44,220 nucleotides of DNA. It comes from Gammaproteobacteria bacterium. GTDB taxonomy: Bacteria; Pseudomonadota; Gammaproteobacteria; Steroidobacterales; GCA-2729495. Below the pieces are notes generated by a model. That model was given only the letters and a program-made list of their open reading frames with translations. It searched no databases and was not told the DNA's origin. Every line of letters starts with the position of its first letter. Within the stretch, counting starts at the first letter, position 1. The DNA lies in the NCBI GenBank assembly GCA_021773815.1, contig JAJFJS010000089.1, forward strand, positions 1-44,220. The letters run 5' to 3'. Shown here in pieces: positions 8,417 to 15,807 of the stretch. A program made the translations under genes and the position numbers.

Positions 8417-8953
8417 ATGGATCCCGTCTACATTCACGTGATCAGCCTGTTGCTAAGCTGGGTTTTTCTGTCGGCAGCCTGGCATAAGTTACGTCGGCCG
8501 GATCATTTCAAGGTTGCTCTGGACGATTATCGGTTGCTGCCGTTCCCGGCGCGCACTTTTCATGCGCTGATTGTGGGTCTTGCGGAGGCGGCGATTGGCG
8601 TGGGCATGCTGATTGAACAGATCAGGGCAACGGCGGCGGCAGCCGGCATGGTCATGTTGATAGCCTATGCGCTGGCGATCGGGGTCAATCTCTTGCGTGG
8701 TCGCAGCGACGTTGACTGTGGTTGCGCGGGTCCGGCAAGTCACCAGCCGATCAGTTGGCACCTGGTTGCCCGCAATATTCTCCTGGCGACCATGGCGGCA
8801 GCGACTCTGGTCACGGCGCCCGAACGTGCGCTCGGCTGGATCGACTGGATGACGATAGCATTTGCCGGTCTTCTGGCGGTCATGATTTATCGGGGTTCCG
8901 GCGTATTGCTGGAAAATCAGCTCAAACTGAATGCGATAAGGCGAGGCATATGA
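8417..8953 (+). CDS. mauE: MauE-like membrane protein for amine dehydrogenase biogenesis
   Basis: This 178-residue polytopic membrane protein has about four to five hydrophobic segments. A DCGCAGP cysteine motif follows the third segment, typical of MauE (also related to DoxX/VKOR-like quinone-linked redox proteins). In the methylamine system MauE is needed together with MauD to obtain the disulphide-rich light subunit. It starts 1 base after the large-subunit stop and overlaps mauD by 4 bp. I chose ATG 8417 because the frame upstream is the shadow of the previous gene. Confidence 0.87.
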   Translation: MDPVYIHVISLLLSWVFLSAAWHKLRRPDHFKVALDDYRLLPFPARTFHALIVGLAEAAIGVGMLIEQIRATAAAAGMVMLIAYALAIGVNLLRGRSDVDCGCAGPASHQPISWHLVARNILLATMAAATLVTAPERALGWIDWMTIAFAGLLAVMIYRGSGVLLENQLKLNAIRRGI

Positions 8954-9585
8954 CTGCACTTGCAATATCCAATGTACTGCTATGGGTTGCACTCATCGTA
9001 CTGACAGTCGTCGTGATAGCTCTTACCCGGCAGATCGGCGTGCTCTATGAGCGCGTTGCTCCGGCAGGTGCCTTGATGGTGAATGCCAAACTCAAGGTGG
9101 GTATGACAGCGCCCGATCTGGACCTCGAAACGATTACCGGTGAGCCGATTTCGATTGGTGCCGCGACTGCGAGCGGTCGCAGTCAACTGCTTTTCTTCCT
9201 GTCACCGGAATGCCCGGTGTGCTCTTCCTTTTTGCCGATTATTCGATCAGGCACGAAAAGCGAACGCGCCTGGCTGGATGTGATCCTGGCCAGTGACGGT
9301 GATGACATGAATCACAAGGCATATGTCGCGGAGCATGATCTGACCGGGTTTCCTTACGTCGTTTCAAGGCCTCTGGGTATGGCATACGGCGTTGCCAAAT
9401 TGCCTTATGCGGTGCTGGTTGACGCCGCTGGAAAGATCGCCTCCATGGGTATCGTGAATTCACGTGAGCATCTGGACAGTTTGTTCGAAGCCAAGGAGCA
9501 AAATGTGGCCTCTATTCAGGAATACCTGAACAAGACTCAGCGCGCCGGGGCCAGTGATCAATACCGAATATCAGGGGATCAGTGA
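8950..9585 (+). CDS. mauD: MauD-like thioredoxin-fold protein for light-subunit disulphide formation
   Basis: The 211 residues begin with one N-terminal membrane anchor (ISNVLLWVALIVLTVVVIAL). A periplasmic TlpA/thioredoxin-like domain follows with the active-site motif CPVC in SPECPVCSSF, the cis-Pro region LPYAVLV, and a C-terminal helix. MauD is known to be required for stable, correctly disulphide-bonded light subunit. The light subunit here carries many Cys, so the pairing makes sense. ATG 8950 overlaps the mauE stop; the apparent longer frame upstream is spurious. The stop at 9583-9585 shares one base with the next start. Confidence 0.9.
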   Translation: MTALAISNVLLWVALIVLTVVVIALTRQIGVLYERVAPAGALMVNAKLKVGMTAPDLDLETITGEPISIGAATASGRSQLLFFLSPECPVCSSFLPIIRSGTKSERAWLDVILASDGDDMNHKAYVAEHDLTGFPYVVSRPLGMAYGVAKLPYAVLVDAAGKIASMGIVNSREHLDSLFEAKEQNVASIQEYLNKTQRAGASDQYRISGDQ

Positions 9586-10106
9586 TGGACTGGATAGACC
9601 GTTGGGTACAGAACTCTTCGCGTGCCCTGGCGCAAAATACTTCCCGGCGGAGTCTGTTAAAAAGGCTGGGTACCGTGTTAGTAGGCGCTTCGGCAGTGCC
9701 CCTGCTGCCCGTGGCACGGGCCAGCGACAATGCAAAGTCGGCAGTACCCGAGAGTGGCGACCCGAACAGCTGTGACTACTGGCGTTACTGCGCGATCGAT
9801 GGATTCCTCTGCGGATGCTGCGGAGGCAGCATGAACAGTTGTCCGCCGGGCACGGAGATGTCTCCTATTACCTGGATCGGTACCTGTCACAACCCGGAAG
9901 ATGGAAAGAGCTACATTGTTTCCTATAACGATTGCTGCGGTAAATCATCATGCGGCAACTGTCTTTGCACTCGCAGTGAAGGCGACAAGCCCATCTACCG
10001 CATGGATGCATCTAACGATATCAACTGGTGCCTGGGCACCGAAAGTTCGCTCTATCATTGCACCGTCGCGGTTGTGGTAGGGAAAGCGCTGGAACAACGA
10101 GAGTAG
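9585..10106 (+). CDS. mauA: TTQ amine dehydrogenase light (small) subunit
   Basis: This 173-residue catalytic subunit has a twin-arginine signal (SRRSLLKRLG, followed by a hydrophobic run to about residue 46), so it is exported folded. The mature part is the Cys-rich TTQ fold: CDYWRYCAIDGFLC, SCPPGTE and DCCGKSSCGNCLC. The two tryptophans that form the quinone are W97 (TWIGTC) and W148 (NDINWC). Their spacing of 51 matches W57/W108 of methylamine dehydrogenase and W109/W160 of aromatic amine dehydrogenase. The catalytic Asp is D116 (SYNDCC), 19 after the first Trp as in the family. All residues needed for an active cofactor are present. The start may be GTG 9582 or ATG 9585; ATG is preferred. 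Confidence 0.95.
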   Translation: MDWIDRWVQNSSRALAQNTSRRSLLKRLGTVLVGASAVPLLPVARASDNAKSAVPESGDPNSCDYWRYCAIDGFLCGCCGGSMNSCPPGTEMSPITWIGTCHNPEDGKSYIVSYNDCCGKSSCGNCLCTRSEGDKPIYRMDASNDINWCLGTESSLYHCTVAVVVGKALEQRE

Positions 10107-10110
10107 AGCG

Positions 10111-10527
10111 ATGAGACACTTGGCCTTATTTCTGCCGCTTATTCTTCTTTGTGGTGAAGCAACAGCGGATCCGGGTATAGACGAAGCAGAATTTAACTAT
10201 TTTGTTCTTTGTCGTGGATGCCATGGTCCGGAGGGAGCAGGCGCTGTCGATCGGGTGCCCAATTTAACGGGTGAAATGGGCAGATTCCTTCATGTCAGCG
10301 GTGGCAGGGAGTTCCTGGTGCAGGTGCCAGGCTCCGCAAATGCGCCCGTTGATGATGAAGAGTTGGCTGGGCTGCTGAACTGGATGCTGGGACAGTTTTC
10401 ACCTGCAGAGTTACCGGATCGATTTCAGCCTTATTCAGCCGAAGAGGTAGGGAAGTTGCGACAGGAGCCGCTGATGGAAGTTGATCAATACCGCGCAACG
10501 CTGGTTGCGCAGATGCCGAAGCGCTGA
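10111..10527 (+). CDS. Small periplasmic monohaem cytochrome c, probable electron acceptor of the amine dehydrogenase
   Basis: This 138-residue protein has a signal peptide (first ~19 residues) and one haem c motif, CRGCH (C34, C37, H38). Candidate Met ligands lie in LTGEMGRF or LNWMLGQF. It sits 4 bases after the light subunit and 3 bases before iorA, so it belongs to the operon. Cytochromes or cupredoxins carry electrons from TTQ enzymes to the respiratory chain. A monohaem cytochrome beside the aromatic amine dehydrogenase genes is, as I recall, also found in Alcaligenes. Haem attachment would rely on the Ccm system encoded at 21709-28432. Confidence 0.88.
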   Translation: MRHLALFLPLILLCGEATADPGIDEAEFNYFVLCRGCHGPEGAGAVDRVPNLTGEMGRFLHVSGGREFLVQVPGSANAPVDDEELAGLLNWMLGQFSPAELPDRFQPYSAEEVGKLRQEPLMEVDQYRATLVAQMPKR

Positions 10528-10530
10528 AAC

Positions 10531-12342
10531 ATGGATGTGGAAGTAAAAAAATTGGCAACCGTGCCGGTGTCCGGAACCCATACCATGATGGGCAACGAAG
10601 CGATTGCGCGCGGCGTGTGGGAATCGGGTGTACGAGTCGCCGTGGCCTATCCCGGCACGCCAAGTACCGAGATCCTGGAAAGCGTAGCGAAGTACCCAAG
10701 GGAAGATATCGAGGCGCAGTGGGCCACTAATGAAAAGGTGGCGCTCGATGTTGCGATCGGCGCATCGTTTGCCGGTGAAAGGGCGTTTGTCGCCATGAAA
10801 CATGTGGGGCTCAATGTCGCGCTCGACTCATTGATGTCGCAAACCTACATTGGCGTTAATGGCGGGCTGGTACTCGCAGTCTGCGATGATCCCGGCATCC
10901 ACAGTTCCCAGAATGAACAAGACACACGCTTGCTTGCCGGGCTGGCGATGATTCCGGTTCTGGAGCCCAGCGATGCGCAGGAGGCTCTGGATTTTGTGCG
11001 CACCGCTTATGAGATCAGCGAGCGTTTCGATACGCCGGTCATCGTGCGTAGCACCACCCGCCTTTCACATACGCGGAGCGTAGTAGAAGTACGCGGGAGA
11101 GCGCCGTTGTCCGCATTTGGTTTCAAGGACAACCCGGCCAAGAACGTGATGATTCCCGGCAACGCGCGCCAGCGTCATCCGATACTCCTGGAACGCGAGC
11201 ATGCTATGGCTGAGTATTGCGTGACGTCGCCATTGATTCGTTGGGAGGAAGGCACCGCCGATTATGGAATTATCACTGCGGGAATTTCTTACTCCTACGT
11301 GAAAGACGTGGCGCCGGAGGCGCATGTTCTCAAGCTGGGGATTACCTGGCCCGTCAAGAGCGAAAAGCTGCGCGCATTCTGCGCTTCGGTCAAGCGCATC
11401 CTGGTCATCGAAGAGCTTGAGCCGGTGATTGAACTGGCTGTGCGGGATCTGGGTTTTGCGGCAGAGGGTAAAGCCCTGTTCTCGCGGACAGGCGAGTTTT
11501 CGCCTCAAACGGTTCGCGATGGGCTGGTCGAAGCCGGTTTACTGCCGGCACAGGCATCCGCCCCCCGGGTAAAGGCGGAGCCGCTGGTGCGTCCTCCCGT
11601 GCTTTGCGCGGGCTGCCCCCATACAAGCAGCTACATGGCGCTACGCGCGGTTGATGCACGAGTGTGTGGTGATATCGGTTGCTATACATTAGCGGTAGTA
11701 GAACCGTTGAGAGCAATCGATGTCTGCGTCGCCATGGGTTCCAGTATCGGCATGGCGGTCGGCATGGCAAAGGCGGGCACAGAATCCAAGCCGATCGTGG
11801 CGACCATCGGTGATTCGACATTTTTGCATGCCGGGATCCCGCCGCTGATCGACGCAGTCTATAACAAGGCCAATATCACCGTGATGATATTGGATAACCA
11901 TACGACCGCCATGACCGGCGGGCAGGACCATGCCGGTACCGGAATTACTCTGCGCGGCGATGTGACCGAGAGGGTGAATTTCGAAAAGTTGGTGCGATCC
12001 ATCGGCGTGACTTCGGTACGGCATGTGGACTCTTATGATCTCGCTTCGATGTACCAAACCCTGCGCGAGGCCGTCGCGGAAAAAGGCGTTTCGGTACTGA
12101 TTTCCGATCGCCCGTGCGTACTCGATCCGATAAAAATTCGCGGCGAGGATTACGCAGTTAAGAGTGAATCCTGTATCGCTTGTCAGTCCTGTATGAACCT
12201 CGGTTGTCCCGCGCTTTCGTGGACCGATGAGAAGTTTGAAGGTCATCGAAAGGTGGCGATTAATCCGGCGCAATGCATGGGATGCAGCCTGTGCGCCCAG
12301 ATTTGCCCGAGCAATGCAATACAGTTGGCAAGCCAGCAATGA
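10531..12342 (+). CDS. iorA: Indolepyruvate ferredoxin oxidoreductase alpha subunit
   Basis: This 603-residue protein catalyses, with IorB, CoA-dependent oxidative decarboxylation of aryl-2-oxoacids (indolepyruvate, phenylpyruvate) to aryl-acetyl-CoA with reduction of ferredoxin. The N-terminal transketolase-pyrimidine domain shows VAYPGTPSTEI and NEKVALDVAIGASFAG. The C-terminal half has LCAGCPHTSSY and the thiamine-pyrophosphate motif beginning GDSTFLHAG (about residue 427) and ending in NHTTAMTGGQ. Two [4Fe-4S] motifs close the protein (C548xxCxxC..GCPAL and C582xxCxxC..CP). Length and domain order match IorA. The stop overlaps iorB by 4 bp. Confidence 0.93.
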   Translation: MDVEVKKLATVPVSGTHTMMGNEAIARGVWESGVRVAVAYPGTPSTEILESVAKYPREDIEAQWATNEKVALDVAIGASFAGERAFVAMKHVGLNVALDSLMSQTYIGVNGGLVLAVCDDPGIHSSQNEQDTRLLAGLAMIPVLEPSDAQEALDFVRTAYEISERFDTPVIVRSTTRLSHTRSVVEVRGRAPLSAFGFKDNPAKNVMIPGNARQRHPILLEREHAMAEYCVTSPLIRWEEGTADYGIITAGISYSYVKDVAPEAHVLKLGITWPVKSEKLRAFCASVKRILVIEELEPVIELAVRDLGFAAEGKALFSRTGEFSPQTVRDGLVEAGLLPAQASAPRVKAEPLVRPPVLCAGCPHTSSYMALRAVDARVCGDIGCYTLAVVEPLRAIDVCVAMGSSIGMAVGMAKAGTESKPIVATIGDSTFLHAGIPPLIDAVYNKANITVMILDNHTTAMTGGQDHAGTGITLRGDVTERVNFEKLVRSIGVTSVRHVDSYDLASMYQTLREAVAEKGVSVLISDRPCVLDPIKIRGEDYAVKSESCIACQSCMNLGCPALSWTDEKFEGHRKVAINPAQCMGCSLCAQICPSNAIQLASQQ

Positions 12343-13280
12343 CTGAACGCGAAACATTAAAGGCGGATGTGCCCGCCGAAAGCCTTGTTCATCAGCGGCC
12401 AACCAATGTGCTGGTTGTTGGTGTGGGCGGTCAGGGCGTAATCATGATTTCCAAGGTGCTCGCCTCCCTGAGCAAGGAACTTGGCCACCAGGTTAAGCAA
12501 AGTGAGGTGCATGGCATGGCCAAGCGCGGTGGCGCGGTGTTCAGCCACGTGCGTTTCGGCCCTGCCGTATTTTCACCGACGATACCGGAAGGAGAGGCAG
12601 ACATCCTGGTTGCGCTGGAATGGGCCGAAGGGCTGCGTTGGTTGCCCCACCTTAAACAGGACAGCGGCACTTTTATTGCGGATACGCAGCAAATCGTCCC
12701 GCCTTTTGCCTGTCGAAACCGAAGCAGAGGCGCGGATCTGGGTTATCCCCGGGAAACCGTGCCGGACGTCATGGAGAAGATCGCCAACAGCTTTGCGCTC
12801 GATGCCGTGGGCATTGCGACTGAAATGGGGGTGGCGAAGGCGGCAAATACGGTGCTGCTGGGAACCCTGTCCGCGGCGCTGGATTTCCCGGTCGAGGCAT
12901 GGAAATCAGTGATCAGCGAGTTCGTTCCGCCGAAGACTATTGAGGCGAATATTCGGGCGTTTGATGCGGGACGCGACTGGGCGCTTTCTTTCGATCGACA
13001 AACTCACCTCAAAGACTGGACAGGGCGCACGGTACGATCCCCGGCGGAAGTTGTCGATTCAGCAGCCGGCATTACTTCTACGCTGGAAATCACCGAAGAA
13101 TGGTGCAAGGGATGCGACATCTGTATCAAGTTTTGCCCCGAACGCTGCCTTGCCATGGATGCACGCCAGATCGCGATTCTGGTCGATCCCGATCGTTGCA
13201 CCGGTTGTCGGATCTGCGAATGGCTCTGTCCGGATCTGGCGATCACCGTTCACACTCAGACAAATACCGATTCGGCCTGA
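12339..13280 (+). CDS. iorB: IorB-type oxidoreductase subunit fused to a C-terminal 2x[4Fe-4S] ferredoxin domain
   Basis: The 313 residues contain an N-terminal gamma-type oxidoreductase domain (VVGVGGQGVIMISKVLA, QSEVHGMAKRGGAV, AANTVLLG), about residues 20-215. A C-terminal bacterial ferredoxin segment starts near residue 250: CKGCDICIKFCP then CTGCRICEWLCP. Typical IorB is about 200 residues and lacks the ferredoxin part; such a domain is normally a separate delta subunit (KorD/PorD) of the next type of complex. No separate delta gene is present in the operon, so this domain may serve the KorABC complex downstream as well. The start overlaps the iorA stop; 3 bases separate it from korA. 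Confidence 0.88.
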   Translation: MTERETLKADVPAESLVHQRPTNVLVVGVGGQGVIMISKVLASLSKELGHQVKQSEVHGMAKRGGAVFSHVRFGPAVFSPTIPEGEADILVALEWAEGLRWLPHLKQDSGTFIADTQQIVPPFACRNRSRGADLGYPRETVPDVMEKIANSFALDAVGIATEMGVAKAANTVLLGTLSAALDFPVEAWKSVISEFVPPKTIEANIRAFDAGRDWALSFDRQTHLKDWTGRTVRSPAEVVDSAAGITSTLEITEEWCKGCDICIKFCPERCLAMDARQIAILVDPDRCTGCRICEWLCPDLAITVHTQTNTDSA

Positions 13281-13283
13281 ACC

Positions 13284-14429
13284 ATGAGTACTGATCAGAA
13301 CCTGCAGAATCTTCAGGGGAATCGCGCCTGCGCCCTGGCGGCTATCCATGCGGGTTGCCGCCTGTTTGCCGGCTACCCGATCACCCCTTCCTCGGAAATC
13401 GCGGAAAGCATGTCGGCGGAGCTGCCCAAGGTGGGTGGTGTATTCGTCCAAATGGAAGATGAAATTGCATCCATGGGCGCCGTCATCGGCGCTTCCGCCG
13501 GCGGGGTCAAGGCAATGACCGCCACCAGTGGCCCGGGTTTTTCCCTGAAACAGGAAGCGCTGGGGTATGCGGCGCTGACCGAGATCCCCAGCGTCATTAT
13601 CAACGTCATGCGCGGCGGCCCCAGTACCGGCATGCCGACACGTCCGGCCCAGGGTGACATCATGCAGGCGCGTTGGGGAACCCATGGGGATCACCCGACC
13701 GTCGTGCTCGTCCCGTGGTCAGTGGAGGAGGTCTTTGCCGAGACGATTCGCGCCTTCAATCTGGCGGAGTTGCTCCGCACTCCCGTCATCATCTTGTTCG
13801 ACGAGGTGATTGGGCATCTGGTCGAAACAGTGGATCTGGCACGTTTTCAGAACCCGCAAATCACCGATCGAAAATGGGCTGACGGCAAGATCGAAGGTTT
13901 CAAGCCCTATCGGGATCCGGGGGACGGCGTGCCGATGATGGCGCGACCGGGCGACGGGCGCCGGGTCCATACCACCGGGTTGAGCCATGGTGAGAGCGGC
14001 TTTCCGACCCAGAATGCAGGCGAAGTAGAAAAGTTCATGTCGCGGTTGCTCGGCAAGATTGCAAAACACCGGGACGAGGTTGAGCGTATCGATGCGCGCT
14101 GTTGTGACGACGCGGACGTCGTCGTCGTGGCCTATGGCATTACCGCACGGGCAGCGCATCGTGCCGTCAGCATGCTACGTGACCAGGGCATCAAGGCGGG
14201 CTTGTTCCGACCGATCACACTGTGGCCGTTTCCCGAGTCCGCATTCAAAGCCGTGGCCGAGCATGCCCGGTTGGTCCTGGTGCCTGAAATGAATGCCGGG
14301 CAGTTAATACTGGAAGTGGAGCGACTGGTCTCCGACAAAACCACGGTCGCCGGTCTGAATCTTTTTTACGGCGAACCCATTACGCCGCAACAGATCGTCG
14401 AAAAAGCGGAGGCGCTATTAAGTCAATGA
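13284..14429 (+). CDS. 2-oxoacid:ferredoxin oxidoreductase alpha subunit (KorA-like)
   Basis: This 381-residue protein has the alpha-subunit pyrimidine-binding domain (LFAGYPITPSSEIAE, QMEDEIASMGAVIGAS, TATSGPGFSLKQE) and the domain II motif GMPTRPAQGD. The C-terminal transketolase-C-like segment includes GLFRPITLWPFPE. This architecture is that of KorA/OorA-type enzymes (2-oxoglutarate or branched/aryl 2-oxoacids). With the beta subunit it forms the catalytic core and takes CoA and ferredoxin as co-substrates. The stop overlaps the beta start by 4 bp. The substrate is not decided by sequence; the context (amine dehydrogenase, IorAB, PaaK) suggests an aromatic or arylacetate-related 2-oxoacid rather than 2-oxoglutarate. 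Confidence 0.9.
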   Translation: MSTDQNLQNLQGNRACALAAIHAGCRLFAGYPITPSSEIAESMSAELPKVGGVFVQMEDEIASMGAVIGASAGGVKAMTATSGPGFSLKQEALGYAALTEIPSVIINVMRGGPSTGMPTRPAQGDIMQARWGTHGDHPTVVLVPWSVEEVFAETIRAFNLAELLRTPVIILFDEVIGHLVETVDLARFQNPQITDRKWADGKIEGFKPYRDPGDGVPMMARPGDGRRVHTTGLSHGESGFPTQNAGEVEKFMSRLLGKIAKHRDEVERIDARCCDDADVVVVAYGITARAAHRAVSMLRDQGIKAGLFRPITLWPFPESAFKAVAEHARLVLVPEMNAGQLILEVERLVSDKTTVAGLNLFYGEPITPQQIVEKAEALLSQ

Positions 14430-15259
14430 GTGACGTTGCACAAAGCGAGTTCAATATCCGGAAGTATATTCGGGAAGACCTGTTTCCCCATTTCATGTGC
14501 CCCGGATGTGGCCACGGAATTGCACTGCGGGCATTACTGAATGCGGTACACAACCTTGGAATAGACAAGAACCGATTGGCGATCGTCAGTGGAATCGGTT
14601 GTTCGGGTCGGGTTGGTGCCTATATTGATGCGAACACATTCCATACGACCCACGGTCGTCCGCTTGCTTTCGCCACCGGACTCAAGCTGGCCCGACCGGA
14701 CCTCGAGGTTATCGTCATTACAGGCGATGGTGATTGTCTCGCGATCGGCGGTAACCACTTGATCCATGCCTGCCGGCGCAACCTGAATATTACGTGTCTC
14801 ATGCTCAATAACGAAGTGTATGGGATGACCGGAGGGCAGGTTTCGCCCACGACATCGACAGATCGATTCACGACGACGACTCAGTCCGGTAACTATGAGC
14901 CGGTATTCGACGCCTGCAAGCTTGCCGAAGGGGCAGGCGCTGCTTTTGTCGGCCGGGAAATGACGCTGCAGACTCCGGCTTTGCGTGATCTGATCATGGA
15001 AGCGATCGCCCACGAAGGGTTTTCTTTTGTCGAGGTGCTTTCAGACTGTACTGAAGTCTTCGGCCGCAAGAATGACATGGGTGATTCGATGGAGATGGTT
15101 CTGGCTCAGAAGTCGGGCTTCCGGTCAAATTCCTATGGCACCGCGGTCGATGAGCCATTCAAGCCGCGCGGGATGAAAACCGGAGTGCTGCATCGATCCG
15201 AGCGTCTCGAATATGCTGCCGCCTATCAGCAGCATCACGCGGAAAAATCGTCAACATGA
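14426..15259 (+). CDS. 2-oxoacid:ferredoxin oxidoreductase beta subunit (KorB-like)
   Basis: This 277-residue thiamine-pyrophosphate-binding subunit shows FMCPGCGHGIALRAL, GIGCSGR, and the TPP/Mg motif from GDGDCLAIGGNHLIHA to LNNEVYGMTGGQ. The PTTSTD segment that follows is typical of KorB. It pairs with the upstream alpha subunit. Both boundaries are 4-bp ATGA-type overlaps (14426-14429 and 15256-15259), indicating coupled translation and fixed stoichiometry of the alpha, beta and gamma chains. Confidence 0.92.
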   Translation: MSDVAQSEFNIRKYIREDLFPHFMCPGCGHGIALRALLNAVHNLGIDKNRLAIVSGIGCSGRVGAYIDANTFHTTHGRPLAFATGLKLARPDLEVIVITGDGDCLAIGGNHLIHACRRNLNITCLMLNNEVYGMTGGQVSPTTSTDRFTTTTQSGNYEPVFDACKLAEGAGAAFVGREMTLQTPALRDLIMEAIAHEGFSFVEVLSDCTEVFGRKNDMGDSMEMVLAQKSGFRSNSYGTAVDEPFKPRGMKTGVLHRSERLEYAAAYQQHHAEKSST

Positions 15260-15801
15260 GTGATTTCCAGATTCGTTTGAGCGGCAGTGGCGGGCAGGGT
15301 CTGCAACTGGCTGCCGAGATACTCGCCGGCGCCATGCTGAGTGTGGGTAAACGGGTAGCCCAGTCAATCAGTTACGAACCTACTTCCCGCGGCGGCCTCA
15401 GCCGTTCGGATCTGGTGATCGGAGATGAGGCGGTGGACTATCCGCTGGTAACGGACCTGGATTGCCTGCTGATTCTCGATCAGATAGCGGTGGATGGTTC
15501 TCTCGACATCATTCGACCCTCTACCGTGGTGCTGATGGATAGCGATCGAGTGACCGCTGCTCCAAAGGTCGAGTGCAAGCTGGTGTCCATGGCGCTGGTG
15601 CGGGCCGCTCAGGGCATTGGCAATGTCCGCACGGCAAATATTATTGCCTTGTCGGCATTGGCGGAACTCTCGGGGTTTTGCCAGGCGGCGACGCTGAGAC
15701 AGATGGTAGAAGAGCGTATGCCACCGCGATTCGTTGCGCTGAACCTCGACGCGTTGGCGAAAGGGATTGAACTGGCGCGAAGTGCCGGATCTCCGGAGTA
15801 G
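15256..15801 (+). CDS. 2-oxoacid:ferredoxin oxidoreductase gamma subunit (KorC-like)
   Basis: The 181 residues carry the gamma-subunit signature IRLSGSGGQGLQLAAEIL, followed by QSISYEPTSRGGLSRSDLVIG and RTANIIALSAL. This subunit completes the three-subunit KorABC-type enzyme; a delta ferredoxin subunit is missing as a separate gene (see the IorB fusion). It overlaps korB and is followed after 6 bases by the CoA ligase. Confidence 0.92.
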   Translation: MSDFQIRLSGSGGQGLQLAAEILAGAMLSVGKRVAQSISYEPTSRGGLSRSDLVIGDEAVDYPLVTDLDCLLILDQIAVDGSLDIIRPSTVVLMDSDRVTAAPKVECKLVSMALVRAAQGIGNVRTANIIALSALAELSGFCQAATLRQMVEERMPPRFVALNLDALAKGIELARSAGSPE

Positions 15802-15807
15802 ACAGAG

